Positions 24,020 to 37,330 of a stretch of 64,000 nt of DNA are shown piece by piece. The notes under the pieces are model-generated. The model saw only the letters and a list, made by a program, of their open reading frames with translations, was not told the origin of the DNA and did not search any database. A program made the position numbers and the translations under genes. The first letter of the stretch is position 1, and each line of letters starts with the position of its first letter. Origin of the DNA: Fratercula arctica (taxonomy: Eukaryota > Chordata > Aves > Charadriiformes > Alcidae); NCBI GenBank assembly GCA_947846985.1, contig CANTUZ010000027.1:3221535-3285534 (forward strand), read 5' to 3'.

Positions 24020-27000
24020 GCAGCCACGAGAGAAAACCATGGCTTCTTTTAAAGTTCTCTGGCAATTGCTTGCATAGCCCCACAGACCTTTTTCCTCTGG
24101 GCTTTCCTGGTGCCTTCAGCCTCAAAACCAGCCTTTCTCATTCGCACCAGGGCAGGCCTCCAAAATGACCATATGTCTGGAGATGGCTGCCACGCCCAAG
24201 CAGTCATGAGGAAATACCATGGCTTGTTTTAATGCTCTCTGGGAAACCGCTTCCATTGTCCATCAGAGCTTGGCTCTCCGTGCTTTTCCTGGTGCCTTCA
24301 GCGTCCAAAGCAGCCTTTCTCCACTTATTCCAGGACCCCCTTCAAACAATAGCAAACGTCCCAAGATTGCTGCCACGCCCAAGCAGCCATGAGGAAATAC
24401 CATGGTTTCTTTAAAGCTCTCTGGGAACCGCTTCCATCGTCCATCAGAGCTTGGCTCTCCGTGCTTTCCTGTCCCTTCAGCCTCAAAAGCAGCCTTTCTC
24501 AACTCATTCCCACGTTTGGCCTCAAAAATAGCAAACGTCCCAAGATGGCTGCCACGCCCAAAGCAGCCATGAGAGAAAAACCATGGCTTCTTTTAAAGCT
24601 CTCTGGCAATTGCTGTGCATAGCCCACAGACCTCTGGGACTCTGGGCTTTCCTGGCACCTTCAGCCTCAAAACCAGCCTTTCTCTTTCGCACCAGGGCAG
24701 GCCTCCAAAATAACCATATGTCTGGAGATGGCTGCCAGCCCAAGCAGCCATGAGGAAATACCATGGCTTGTTTTAATGCTCTCTGGAAACTGCTTCCATC
24801 GTCCATCAGAGCTTGGCTCTCTGTGCTTTCCTGGTGCCTTCAGCCTCAAAACCATCCTTTCTCACTTATTCCACGTTTGGCCTCAAAAACAACAAACGTC
24901 CCAAGATGGCTGCCACGCCCAAGCAGCCACGAGGGAATACCATGGCTTCTTTTAAAGTTCTCTGGGAACCGCTTCCATCGCCCATCAGAGCTTGGCTCTC
25001 CGTGCTTTCCGGGTGCCTTCAGCCTCAAAAGCAGCCTTTCTCACTCATTCCACGTTTGGCCTCAAATATAGCAAACGTCCCAAGATTGCTGCCACGCCCA
25101 AGCAGCCACGAGAGAAAACCATGGCTTCTTTTAAAACTCTCTGGCAATTGCTTGCATAACCCCCACAGACCTTGTTGCTCTGGGCTTTCCTGGTGCCTTC
25201 AGCCTCAAAACCAGCCTTTTTCATTCGCACCAGGGCAGGCCTCCAAAATGACCATATGTCTGGATATGGCTGCCACGCCTAAGCAGCCATGAGGAAATAC
25301 CATGCCTTGTTTTAAAGCTCTCTGGGAACTGCTTCCATCGTCCATCAGAGCTTGGCTCTCGTGCTTTCCTGGTGCCTTCAGCCTCAAAAGCAGCCTTTCT
25401 CACTGATTCCAGGACCGCCTTCAAAAATAGCAAATGTCCCAAGATGGCTGCCACACCCAAGCAGCTACCAGGGAAAACCATGGTTTCTTTTAAAGCTCTC
25501 TGGGAACCGCATCCATTGTCCATCAGAGCTTAGCTATCCGTGCTTTCCTGGTGCCTTCAGCCTCAAAACCATCCTTTCTCCCTTATTCCACGTTTGGCCT
25601 CAAAAAAAGCAAACATCCCAAGATGGCTGCCACGCCCAAGCAACCACCAGGGAAAACTGGGGCTTCTTTTAAAGCTCTCTGGGAACCGCTTCCATCGTCC
25701 ATCAGAGCTTGGCTCTCCGTGCTTTCCTGGTCCCTTCAGCCTCAAAACCAGCCTTTCTCATTCATTCCACGTTTGGCCTCAAATATAACAAATGTCCCAA
25801 GATGGCTGCCACGCCCAAGCAGCCACCAGGGAAAACCATGGCTTCTTTTAAAGCTCTCTGGGAACCGCATCCATCGTCCATCAGATCTTAGCTCTCCGTG
25901 CTTTCCTGGTGCCTTCAGCGTCCAAAGCAGCCTTTCTCACTTATTCCAGGACCCCCTTCAAAAATAGCAAACGTCCCAAGATGGCTGCCACGTCCAAGCA
26001 GCCACGAGGAAATACCATGGTTTCTTTTAAAGCTCTCTGGAACCGCATCCATCGTCCATCAGAGCTTGGCTCTCCGTGCTTTCCTGACGCCTTCAGCCTC
26101 AAAAGCAGCCTTTCTCACTCATTCCACGTTTGGCCTCAAAAATCGCAAACGTCCCAAGATTGCTGCCACGCCCAAGCAGCCACGAGGGAAAACCATGGCT
26201 TCTTTTAAAGCTCTCTGGCAATTGCTTGCATAGCCCCACAGACCTTTTTCCTCTGGGCTTTCCTGGCACCTTCAGCTTCAAAACCAGCCTTTCTCATTCG
26301 CACCAGAGCAGGCGTCCAAAATTACCATATGTCTGGAGATTGCTGCCACGCCCAAGGATCCTCGAGGGGAATCTGTGGCTTCTTTTAAAGCTCTCTGGCA
26401 ATTGCTTGCATAGCCCCACAGACCTTGTTGCTCTGGGCTTTCCTGGCACCTTCAGCTTCAAAAACCAGCCTTTCTCTTTCGCACCAGGGCAGGCCTCCAA
26501 AATGACCATATGTCTGGAGATTGCTGCCACGCCCAAGCAGCCACCAGGGAAAACTGGGGCTTCTTTTAAAGCTCTCTGGGAACTGCTTCCATCGTCCATC
26601 AGATCTTGGCTCTTTGTGCTTTCCTGGTGCCTTAAGCCTCAAAACCAGCCTTTCTCACTTATTCCACATTTGGCCTCAAAAATCGCAAACGTCCCAAGAT
26701 TGCTGCCACGCCCAAGCAGCCACGAGGAAATAGCATGGCTTCTTTTAAACCTCTCTGGGAACCGCTTCCATCGTCCATCAGATCTTGGCTCTCCGTGCTT
26801 TCCTGGTGCCTTCAGCCTCAAAACCAACCTTTCTCACTTATTTCCACGTTTGGCCTCAAAAATCGCAAACGTCCCCAAGATTGCTGCCACGCCAAGGCAG
26901 CCACGAGGGAATACCATAGTTTCTTTTAAACCTCTCTGGGAACCGCTTCCATCGCCCATCAGCTCTTTGCTCTCTATGCTTTCCTGGTGCCTTCAGCCTC

Positions 27001-27260
27001 AAAACCAGCCTTTCTCACTTAATCCACGTTTGGCCTCAAAAACAGCAAACGTCCCAAGATGGCTGCCACGCCCAAGCAGCCATGAGAGAAAACCATGGCT
27101 TCTTTTAAAGCTCTCTGGCAATTGCTTGCATAGCCCCACAGACCTCTGGGACTCTGGGCTTTCCTGGCACCTTCAGCCTCAAAACCAGCCTTTCTCTTCG
27201 CACCAGGGCAGGCCTCCAAAATAACCATATGTCTGGAGATGGCTGCCACGCCCAAGCAGC
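24020..27260 (+). repeat. Higher-order block repeated about 8785 bp downstream
   Basis: About 18 monomers match 32810-36045 in order at an offset of 8784-8790 bp (49 monomers). Shared markers are CAGACCTTTTTCCTC (24087 and 32877), GCAGTCATGAGG, CTCTGGGACTCTGGG at 24636 and 27148 against 33420 and 35930, AAAAAAGCAAACATCCC at 25601 and 34385, and GGATCCTCGA at 26356 and 35141. Together with the 4485-bp pair, the ~2.5-kb part around GGATCCTCGA is present three times in the window. Confidence 0.75.
24595..25985 (+). repeat. Partner of 21900-23290 (offset 2695 bp)
   Basis: Same monomer order as 21900-23290. This block is also part of the 24020-27260 copy, which shows nested duplications: a 15-monomer event and a 49-monomer offset share the same source monomers. 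Confidence 0.72.
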
Positions 27261-27699
27261 CATGAGGAAATAACATGGCTTGTTTTAATGCTCTCTGGAA
27301 ACTGCTTCCATCGTCCATCAGAGCTTGGCTCTCTGTGCTTTCCTCGTGCCTTCAGCCTCAAAACCATCCTTTCTCACTTATTCCACGTTTGGCCTCAAAA
27401 ACAACAAACGTCCCAAGATGGCTGCCACGCCCAAGCAGCCACGAGGGAATACCATGGCTTCTTTTAAAGCTCTCTGGGGAACCGCTTCCATCGCCCATCA
27501 GAGCTTGGCTCTCCGTGCTTTCCTGGTGCCTTCAGCCTCAAAAGCAGCCTTTCTCACTCATTCCAACGTTTGGCCTCAAATATAGCAAACGTCCCAAGAT
27601 TGCTGCCAACGCCCAAGCAGCCACGAGAGAAAACCATGGCTTCTTTTAAAACTCTCTGGCAATTGCTTGCATAACCCCACAGACCTTGTTGCTCTGGGC

Positions 27700-28600
27700 T
27701 TTCCTGGTGCCTTCAGCCTCAAAACCAGCCTTTCTCATTCGCACCAGGGCAGGCCTCCAAAATGACCATATGTCTGGATATGGCTGCCACGCCTAAGCAG
27801 CCATGAGGAAATAACATGCCTTGTTTTAATGCTGTCTGGAAACTGCTTCCATCGTCCATCAGAGCTTGGCTCTCCGTGCTTTCCTGGTGCCTTCAGCCTC
27901 AAAAGCAGCCTTTCTCACTGATTCCAGGACCGCCTTCAAAAATAGCAAATGTCCCAAGATGGCTGCCACGCCCAAGCAGCCACCAGGGAAAACCATGGTT
28001 TCTTTTAAAGCTCTCTGGGAACCGCATCCATCGTCCATCAGAGCTTAGCTATCCGCGCTTTCCTGGTGCCTTCAGCCTCAAAACCATCCTTTCTCCCTTA
28101 TTCCACGTTTGGCCTCAAAAAAAGCAAACATCCCAAGATGGCTGCCACACCCAAGCAACCACCAGGGAAAACTGGGGCTTCTTTTAAAGCTCTCTGGGAA
28201 CCGCTTCCATCGTCCATCAGAGCTTGGCTCTCCGTGCTTTCCTAGTCCCTTCAGCCTCAAAACCAGCCTTTCTCATTCATTCCACGTTTGGCCTCAAATA
28301 TAACAAATGTCCCAAGATGGCTGCCACGCCCAAGCAGCCACCAGGGAAAACCATGGCTTCTTTTAAAGCTCTCTGGGAACCGCATCCATCGTCCATCAGA
28401 TCTTAGCTCTCCGTGCTTTCCTGGTGCCTTCAGCGTCCAAAGCAGCCTTTCTCACTTATTCCAGGACCCCCTTCAAAAATAGCAAACGTCCCAAGATGGC
28501 TGCCACGTCCAAGCAGCCACGAGGAAATACCATGGTTTCTTTTAAAGCTCTCTGGGAACCGCATCCATCGTCCATCAGAGCTTGGCTCTCCGTGCTTTCC
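27700..28600 (+). repeat. Block repeated 3401 bp downstream (19 monomers)
   Basis: About five monomers match 31100-32000 at an offset of 3399-3401 bp. They share TGGATATGGCTGCC with GCCTAAGCAGCC, then TTTTAATGCTGTCTGG, the GAGCTTAGCTATCC monomer, AAAAAAGCAAACATCCC (28118 and 31517) and ATATAACAAATGTCCC. The copies diverge near 28600, where one reads CCTGACGCC and the other CCTGGTCCC. Confidence 0.7.
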
Positions 28601-29424
28601 TGACGCCTTCAGCCTCAAAAAGAAGCCTTTCTCACTCATTCCACGTTTGGCCTCAAAAATAGCAAACGTCCCAAGATGGCTGCACGCCCAAGCAGCCACG
28701 AGGGAAAACCATGGCTTCTTTTAAAGCTCTCTGGCAATTGCTTGCATAGCCCCACAGACCTTGTTGCTCTGGGCTTTCCTGGCACCTTCAGCTTCAAAAC
28801 CAGCCTTTCTCATTCGCACCAGGGCAGGCGTCCAAAATGACCATATGTCTGGAGATTGCTGCCACGCCCAAGCAGCCACCAGGGAAAACTGCGGCTTCTT
28901 TTAAAGCTCTCTGGGAACCGCTTCCATCGTCCATCAGATCTTGGCTCTCCGTGCTTTCCTGGTGCCTTCAGCCTCAAAACCAACCTTTCTCACTTATTCC
29001 ACGTTTGGCCTCAAAAATCGCAAACGTCCCAAGATTGCTGCCACGCCCAAGCAGCCACGAGGAAATACCACGGCTTCTTTTAAAGCTCTCTGGGAACCGC
29101 TTCCATCGTCCATCAGATCTTGGCTCTCTATGCTTTCCTGGTGCCTTCAGCCTCAAAACCAGCCTTTCTCACTTAATCCATGTTTGGCCTCAAAAACAGC
29201 AAACGTCCCAAGATGGCTGCCACGCCCAAGCAGCCACGAGGAAATACCATGGCTTCTTTTAAAGCTCTCTGGCAATTGCTTGCATAGCCCCACAGACCTT
29301 GCTCTGGGCTTTCCTGGCACCTTCAGCCTCAAAACCAGCCTTTCTCTTTCGCACCAGGGCAGGCCTCCAAAATAACCATATGTCTGGAGATGGCTGCCAC
29401 GCCCAAGCAGCCATGAGGAAATAA

Positions 29425-30141
29425 CATGGCTTATTTTAATGCTCTCTGGAAACTGCTTCCATCGTCCATCAGAGCTTGGCTCTCCGTGCTTTCCTGGTGC
29501 CTTCAGCCTCAAAAGCAGCCTTTCTCACTGATTCCAGGACCGCCTTCAAAAATAGCAATGTCCCAAGATGGCTGCCACGCCCAAGCAGCCACCAGGGAAA
29601 ACCATGGTTTCTTTTAAAGCTCTCTGGGAACCGCATCCATCGTCCATCAGAGCTTAGCTATCCGTGCTTTCCTGGTGCCTTCAGCGTCCAAAGCAGCCTT
29701 TCTCACTTATTCCAGGACCCCCTTCAAAAATAGCAAACGTCCCAAGATTGCTGCCACGCCCAAGCAGCCACGAGGAAATACCATGGCTTCTTTTAAAGCT
29801 CTCTGGAAACCGCTTCCATCGCCCATCAGAGCTTGGCTCTCCGTGTTTTCCTGGTGCCTTCAGCCTCAAAAGCAGCCTTTCTCACTCATTCCACGTTTGG
29901 CCTCAAATATAGCAAACGTCCCAAGATTGCTGCCACGCCCAAGCAGCCACGAGAGAAAACCATGGCTTCTTTTAAAACTCTCTGGCAATTGCTTGCATAA
30001 CCCCACAGACCTTGTTGCTCTGGGCTTTCCTGGTGCCTTCAGCCTCAAAACCAGCCTTTTTCATTCGCACCAGGGCAGGCCTCCAAAATGACCATATGTC
30101 TGGATATGGCTGCCATGCCTAAGCAGCCATGAGGAAATACC
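29425..30141 (+). repeat. Four-monomer tandem duplication, left copy
   Basis: Four monomers are followed directly by a second copy (30142-30857), with matching sites 716-717 bp apart. The order is a TTTTAATGC monomer with GATTCCAGGACCGCC, a GAGCTTAGCTATCC monomer with CCAGGACCCCC, a CATCGCCCATCAG monomer, and a class B monomer with GCATAACCCC. This is the shortest clear higher-order duplication in the window. Confidence 0.7.
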
Positions 30142-30857
30142 ATGCCTTGTTTTAATGCTGTCTGGGAACTGCTTCCATCGTCCATCAGAGCTTGGCTCTC
30201 CGTGCTTTCCTGGTGCCTTCAGCCTCAAAAGCAGCCTTTCTCACTGATTCCAGGACCGCCTTCAAAAATAGCAAATGTCCCAAGATGGCTGCCACGCCCA
30301 AGCAGCCACCAGGGAAAACCATGGTTTCTTTTAAAGCTCTCTGGGAACCGCATCCATCGTCCATCAGAGCTTAGCTATCCGTGCTTTCCTGGTGCCTTCA
30401 GCGTCCAAAGCAGCCTTTCTCACTTATTCCAGGACCCCCTTCAAAAATAGCAAACGTCCCAAGATTGCTGCCACGCCCAAGCAGCCACGAGGAAATACCA
30501 TGGCTTCTTTTAAAGCTCTCTGGGAACCGCTTCCATCGCCCATCAGAGCTTGGCTCTCCGTGCTTTCCTGGTGCCTTCAGCCTCAAAAGCAGCCTTTCTC
30601 ACTCATTCCACGTTGGCCTCAAATATAGCAAACGTCCCAAGATTGCTGCCACGCCCAAGCAGCCACGAGAGAAAACCATGGCTTCTTTTAAAACTCTCTG
30701 GCAATTGCTTGCATAACCCCACAGACCTTGTTGCTCTGGGCTTTCCTGGTGCCTTCAGCCTCAAAACCAGCCTTTTTCATTCGCACCAGGGGAGGCCTCC
30801 AAAATGACCATATGTCTGGAGATGGCTGCCACGCCCAAGCAGTCATGAGGAAATACC
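30142..30857 (+). repeat. Four-monomer tandem duplication, right copy
   Basis: Right copy of the adjacent four-monomer duplication. Small differences from the left copy include TTTTAATGCTGTCTGG against TTTTAATGCTCTCTGG in the first monomer, a one-base deletion in CACGTTGGCC near 30612, and GGGGAGGCC against GGGCAGGCC near 30790. Confidence 0.7.
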
Positions 30858-31099
30858 ATGGCTTGTTTTAAAGCTCTCTGGGAACCGCTTCCATCGCCCA
30901 TCAGAGCTTGGCTCTCCGTGCTTTCCTGGTCCCTTCAGCCTCAAAAGCAGCCTTTCTCACTCATTCCACGTTTGGCCTCAAATATAGCAAACGTGCCAAA
31001 ATGGCTGCCACGCCCAAGCAGCCACGAGAGAAAACCATGGCTTCTTTTAAAGCTCTCTGGCAATTGCTTGCATAGCCCCACAGACCTTGTTGCTCTGGG

Positions 31100-32000
31100 C
31101 TTTCCTGGTGCCTTCAGCCTCAAAACCAGCCTTTTTCATTCGCACCAGGGCAGGCCTCCAAAATGACCATATGTCTGGATATGGCTGCCACGCCTAAGCA
31201 GCCATGAGGAAATACCATGCCTTGTTTTAATGCTGTCTGGAAACTGCTTCCATCGTCCATCAGAGCTTGGCTCTCCGTGCTTTCCTGGTGCCTTCAGCCT
31301 CAAAAGCAGCCTTTCTCACTGATTCCAGGACCGCCTTCAAAAATAGCAAATGTCCCAAGATGGCTGCCACGCCCAAGCAGCCACCAGGGAAAACCATGGT
31401 TTCTTTTAAAGCTCTCTGGGAACCGCATCCATCGTCCATCAGAGCTTAGCTATCCGTGCTTTCCTGGTGCCTTCAGCCTCAAAACCATCCTTTCTCCCTT
31501 ATTCCACGTTTGGCCTCAAAAAAAGCAAACATCCCAAGATGGCTGCCACGCCCAAGCAACCACCAGGGAAAACTGGGGCTTCTTTTAAAGCTCTCTGGGA
31601 ACCGCTTCCATCATCCATCAGAGCTTGGCTCTCCGTGCTTTCCTGGTCCCTTCAGCCTCAAAACCAGGCTTTCTCATTCATTCCACGTTTGGCCTCAAAT
31701 ATAACAAATGTCCCAAGATGGCTGCCACGCCCAAGCAGCCACCAGGGAAAACCATGGCTTCTTTTAAAGCTCTCTGGGAACCGCATCCATCGTCCATCAG
31801 ATCTTAGCTCTCCGTGCTTTCCTGGTGCCTTCAGCGTCCAAAGCAGCCTTTCTCACTTATTCCAGGACCCCCTTCAAAAATAGCAAACGTCCCAAGATGG
31901 CTGCCACATCCAAGCAGCCACGAGGAAATACCATGGTTTCTTTTAAAGCTCTCTGGGAACCACATCCATCGTCCATCAGAGCTTGGCTCTCCGTGCTTTC
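31100..32000 (+). repeat. Partner of 27700-28600 (offset 3401 bp)
   Basis: Same monomer order as 27700-28600 with a handful of substitutions, for example CATCATCC for CATCGTCC near 31612 and CACATCCAAGC for CACGTCCAAGC near 31906, both CpG transitions. Confidence 0.7.
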
Positions 32001-32809
32001 CTGGTCCCTTCAGCCTCAAAAGCAGCCTTTCTCACTCATTCCACGTTTGGCCTCAAAAATCGCAAACGTCCCAAGATTGCTGCCACGCCCAAGCAGCCAC
32101 GAGGGAAAACCATGGCTTCTTTTAAAGCTCTCTGGGAATTGCTTGCATAGCCCCACAGACCTTGTTGCTCTGGGCTTTCCTGGCACCTTCAGCTTCAAAA
32201 CCAGTCTTTCTCTTTCGCACCAGGGCAGGCCTCCAAAATGACCATATGTCTGGAGATGGCTGCCACGCCCAATCAGCCACCAGGGAAAACTGCGGCTTCT
32301 TTTAAAGCTCTCTGGGAACTGCTTCCATCGTCCATCAGATCTTGGCTCTCTGTGCTTTCCTGGTGCCTTAAGCCTCAAAACCAGCCTTTCTCACTTATTC
32401 CACGTTTGGCCTCAAAAATCGCAAACGTCCCAAGATTGCTGCCACGCCCAAGCAGCCACGAGGAAATAGCATGGCTTCTTTTAAACCTCTCTGGGAACCG
32501 CTTCCATCGTCCATCAGATCTTGGCTCTCCGTGCTTTCCTGGTGCCTTCAGCCTCAAAACCAACCTTTCTCACTTATTCCACGTTTGGCCTCAAAAATCG
32601 CAAACGTCCCAAGATTGCTGCCACGCCAAGGCAGCCACGAGGGAATACCATAGTTTCTTTTAAACCTCTCTGGGAACCGCTTCCATCGCCCATCAGCTCT
32701 TTGCTCTCTATGCTTTCCTGGTGCCTTCAGCCTCAAAAGCAGCCTTTCTCACTTATTCTACATTTGGCCTCAAAAATAGCAAACGTCCCAAGATGGCTGC
32801 CACGCCCAA

Positions 32810-35800
32810 GCAGCCACAAGGGGAAACCATGGCTTCTTTTAAAGCTCTCTGGCAATTGCTTGCATAGCCCCACAGACCTTTTTCCTCTGGGCTTTCCTGG
32901 TGCCTTCAGCCTCAAAACCAGCCTTTCTCATTCGCACCAGGGCAGGCCTCCAAAATGACCATATGTCTGGAGATGGCTGCCACGCCCAAGCAGTCATGAG
33001 GAAATACCATGGCTTGTTTTAATGCTCTCTGGGAACCGCTTCCATTGTCCATCAGAGCTTGGCTCTCCGTGCTTTCCTGGTGCCTTCAGCGTCCAAAGCA
33101 GCCTTTCTCACTTATTCCAGGACCGCCTTCAAAAATAGCAAACGTCCCAAGATTGCTGCCACGCCCAAGCAGCCATGAGGAAATACCATGGTTTCTTTTA
33201 AACCTCTCTGGGAACCGCTTCCATCGCCCATCAGATCTTGGCTCTCCGTGCTTTCCTGGTCCCTTCAGCCTCAAAAGCAGCCTTTCTCACTCATTCCACG
33301 TTTGGCCTCAAAAATAGCAAACGTCCCAAGATGGCTGCCACGCCCAAGCAGCCATGAGAGAAAACCATGGCTTCTTTTAAAGCTCTCTGGCAATTGCTTG
33401 CATAGCCCCACAGACCTCTGGGACTCTGGGCTTTCCTGGCACCTTCAGCCTCAAAACCAGCCTTTCTCTTTCACACCAGGGCAGGCCTCCAAAATAACCA
33501 TATGTCTGGAGATGGCTGCCACGCCCAAGCAGCCATGAGGAAATAACATGGCTTGTTTTAATGCTCTCTGGAAACTGCTTCCATCGTCCATCAGAGCTTG
33601 GCTCTCTGTGCTTTCCTGGTGCCTTCAGCCTCAAAACCATCCTTTCTCACTTATTCCACGTTTGGCCTCAAAAACAACAAACGTCCCAAGATGGCTGCCA
33701 CGCCCAAGCAGCCACGAGGGAATACCATGGCTTCTTTTAAAGCTCTCTGGGAACCGCTTCCATCGCCCATCAGAGCTTGGCTCTCCGTGCTTTCCTGGTG
33801 CCTTCAGCCTCAAAAGCAGCCTTTCTCACTCATTCCACGTTTGGCCTCAAATATAGCAAACGTCCCAAGATTGCTGCCACGCCCAAGCAGCCACGAGAGA
33901 AAACCATGGCTTCTTTTAAAACTCTCTGGCAATTGCTTGCATAACCCCACAGACCTTGTTGCTCTGGGCTTTCCTGGTGCCTTCAGCCTCAAAACCAGCC
34001 TTTTTCATTCGCACCAGGGCAGGCCTCCAAAATGACCATATGTCTGGATATGGCTGCCACGCCTAAGCAGCCATGAGGAAATACCATGCCTTGTTTTAAA
34101 GCTCTCTGGGAACTGCTTCCATCGTCCATCAGAGCTTGGCTCTCCGTGCTTTCCTGGTGCCTTCAGCCTCAAAAGCAGCCTTTCTCACTGATTCCAGGAC
34201 CGCCTTCAAAAATAGCAAATGTCCCAAGATGGCTGCCACGCCCAAGCAGCTACCAGGGAAAACCATGGTTTCTTTTAAAGCTCTCTGGGAACCGCATCCA
34301 TCGTCCATCAGAGCTTAGCTATCCGTGCTTTCCTGGTGCCTTCAGCCTCAAAACCATCCTTTCTCCCTTATTCCACGTTTGGCCTCAAAAAAAGCAAACA
34401 TCCCAAGATGGCTGCCACGCCCAAGCAACCACCAGGGAAAACTGGGGCTTCTTTTAAAGCTCTCTGGGAACCGCTTCCATCGTCCATCAGAGCTTGGCTC
34501 TCCGTGCTTTCCTAGTCCCTTCAGCCTCAAAACCAGCCTTTCTCATTCATTCCACGTTTGGCCTCAATATAACAAATGTCCCAAGATGGCTGCCACGCCC
34601 AAGCAGCCACCAGGGAAAACCATGGCTTCTTTTAAAGCTCTCTGGGAACCGCATCCATCGTCCATCAGATCTTAGCTCTCCGTGCTTTCCTGGTGCCTTC
34701 AGCGTCCAAAGCAGCCTTTCTCACTTATTCCAGGACCCCCTTCAAAAATAGCAAACGTCCCAAGATGGCTGCCACGTCCAAGCAGCCACGAGGAAATACC
34801 ATGGTTTCTTTTAAAGCTCTCTGGGAACCGCATCCATCGTCCATCAGAGCTTGGCTCTCCGTGCTTTCCTGACGCCTTCAGCCTCAAAAGCAGCCTTTCT
34901 CACTCATTCCACGTTTGGCCTCAAAAATCGCAAACGTCCCAAGATTGCTGCCACGCCCAAGCAGCCACGAGGGAAAACCATGGCTTCTTTTAAAGCTCTC
35001 TGGCAATTGCTTGCATAGCCCCACAGACCTTGTTGCTCTGGGCTTTCCTGGCACCTTCAGCTTCAAAACCAGCCTTTCTCATTCGCACCAGAGCAGGCGT
35101 CCAAAATTACCATATGTCTGGAGATTGCTGCCACGCCCAAGGATCCTCGATGGGAATCTGTGGCTTCTTTTAAAGCTCTCTGGCAATTGCTTGCATAGCC
35201 CCACAGACCTTCTTGCTCTGGGCTTTCCTGGCACCTTCAGCTTCAAAACCAGCCTTTCTCTTTCGCACCAGGGCAGGCCTCCAAAATGACCATATGTCTG
35301 GAGATTGCTGCCACGCCCAAGCAGCCACCAGGGAAAACTGGGGCTTCTTTTAAAGCTCTCTGGGAACTGCTTCCATCGTCCATCAGATCTTGGCTCTTTG
35401 TGCTTTCCTGGTGCCTTAAGCCTCAAAACCAGCCTTTCTCACTTATTCCACGTTTGGCCTCAAAAATCGCAAACGTCCCAAGATTGCTGCCACGCCCAAG
35501 CAGCCACGAGGAAATAGCATGGCTTCTTTTAAAGCTCTCTGGGAACCGCTTCCATCGTCCATCAGATCTTGGCTCTCCGTGCTTTCCTGGTGCCTTCAGC
35601 CTCAAAACCAACCTTTCTCACTTATTCCACGTTTGGCCTCAAAAATCGCAAACGTCCCAAGATTGCTGCCACGCCCAAGCAGCCACGAGGAAATACCATG
35701 GCTTCTTTTAAAGCTCTCTGGGAACCGCTTCCATCGTCCATCAGATCTTGGCTCTCTATGCTTTCCTGGTGCCTTCAGCCTCAAAACCAGCCTTTCTCAC

Positions 35801-36045
35801 TTAATCCATGTTTGGCCTCAAAAACAGCAAACGTCCCAAGATGGCTGCCACGCCCAAGCAGCCATGAGAGAAAACCATGGCTTCTTTTAAAGCTCTCTGG
35901 CAATTGCTTGCATAGCCCCACAGACCTCTGGGACTCTGGGCTTTCCTGGCACCTTCAGCCTCAAAACCAGCCTTTCTCATTCGCACCAGGGCAGGCCTCC
36001 AAAATAACCATATGTCTGGAGATGGCTGCCACGCCCAAGCAGCCA
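32810..36045 (+). repeat. Partner block of 24020-27260 (offset about 8785 bp)
   Basis: Same order of variant monomers as 24020-27260. It overlaps copy 1 of the 4485-bp pair, so this stretch belongs to both duplication events. Order similarity ends near 36045, where the downstream monomer carries a CAATGATTCCAGGACC block instead of the CATCCTTTCTCAC monomer found at 27360. Confidence 0.75.
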
Positions 36046-37330
36046 TGAGGAAATAACATGGCTTATTTTAATGCTCTCTGGAAACTGCTTCCATCGTCCA
36101 TCAGAGCTTGGCTCTCCGTGCTTTCCTGGTGCCTTCAGCCTCAAAAGCAGCCTTTCTCAATGATTCCAGGACCCCCTTCAAAAATAGCAAACGTCCCAAG
36201 ATCGCTGCCACGCCCAAGCAGCCACGAGGAAATACCATGGCTTCTTTTAAAGCTCTCTGGGAACCGCTTCCATCGCCCATCAGAGCTTGGCTCTCCGTGC
36301 TTTCCTGACGCCTTCAGCCTCAAAAGCAGCCTTTCTCACTCATTCCACGTTTGGCCTCAAATATAGCAAACGTCCCAAGATTGCTGCCACGCCCAAGCAG
36401 CCACGAGAGAAAACCATGGCTTCTTTTAAAACTCTCTGGCAATTGCTTGCATAACCCCACAGACCTTGTTGCTCTGGGCTTTCCTGGTGCCTTCAGCCTC
36501 AAAACCAGCCTTTCTCATTCGCACCAGGGCAGGCCTCCAAAATGACCATATGTCTGGAGATGGCTGCCATGACCAAGCAGCCATGAGGAAATACCATGGC
36601 TTGTTTTAATGCTGTCTGGAAACTGCTTCCATCGTCCATCAGAGCTTGGCTCTCCGTGCTTTCCTGATGCCTTCAGCCTCAAAAGCAGCCTTTCTCACTT
36701 ATTCTACATTTGGCCTCAAAAATAGCAAACGTCCCAAGATGGCTGCCACGCCCAAGCAGCCACCAGGGAAAACTGGGGCTTCTTTTAAAGCTCTCTGGCA
36801 ATTGCTTGCATAGCCAACACAGACCTTTTTCCTCTGGGCTTTCCTGGTGCCTTCAGCCTCAAAACCAGCCTTTCTCATTCGCACCAGGGCAGGCCTCCAA
36901 AATGACCATATGTCTGGAGATGGCTGCCACGCCCAAGCAGTCATGAGGAAATACCATGGCTTGTTTTAATGCAGTCTGGGAACCGCTTCCATTGTCCATC
37001 AGAGCTTGGCTCTCCGTGCTTTCCTGGTGCCTTCAGCGTCCAAAGCAGCCTTTCTCACTTATTCCAGGACCGCCTTCAAAAATAGCAAACGTCCCAAGAT
37101 TGCTGCCACGCCCAAGCAGCCACGAGGAAATACCATCGCTTCTTTTAAAGCTCTCTGGGAACCGCTTCCATCGCCCATCAGAGCTTGGCTCTCCGTGCTT
37201 TCCTGGTCCCTTCAGCCTCAAAAGCAGCCTTTCTCACTTAATCCACGTTTGGCCTCAAAAACAGCAAACGTCCCAAGATGGCTGCCACGCCCAAGCAGCC
37301 ATGAGAGAAAACCATGGCTTCTTTTAAAGC
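33560..37330 (+). repeat. Higher-order block, copy 1 of a pair offset by about 4485 bp
   Basis: This ~3.8-kb, 21-monomer stretch matches 38045-41815 monomer for monomer at an offset of 4484-4485 bp (25 monomers). Shared rare markers include GGATCCTCGATGGG at 35141 and 39626, CTCTGGGACTCTGGG at 35930 and 40415, AAAAAAGCAAACATCCC near 34385 and 38870, and an altered CACACAGACCTTTTTCC-like site near 36815 and 41300. Similarity in order is lost just upstream (CTCTGGGACTCTGGG at 33420 has no partner) and after about 37330. Four monomers separate the two copies. Confidence 0.8.

Noticed and set aside
26340..26400. The GGATCCTCGA change as a cloning-linker or vector trace (BamHI site)
   Set aside because: The same change occurs at 35141 and 39626 inside homologous blocks with normal flanks, so it is a shared monomer variant, not a vector join.
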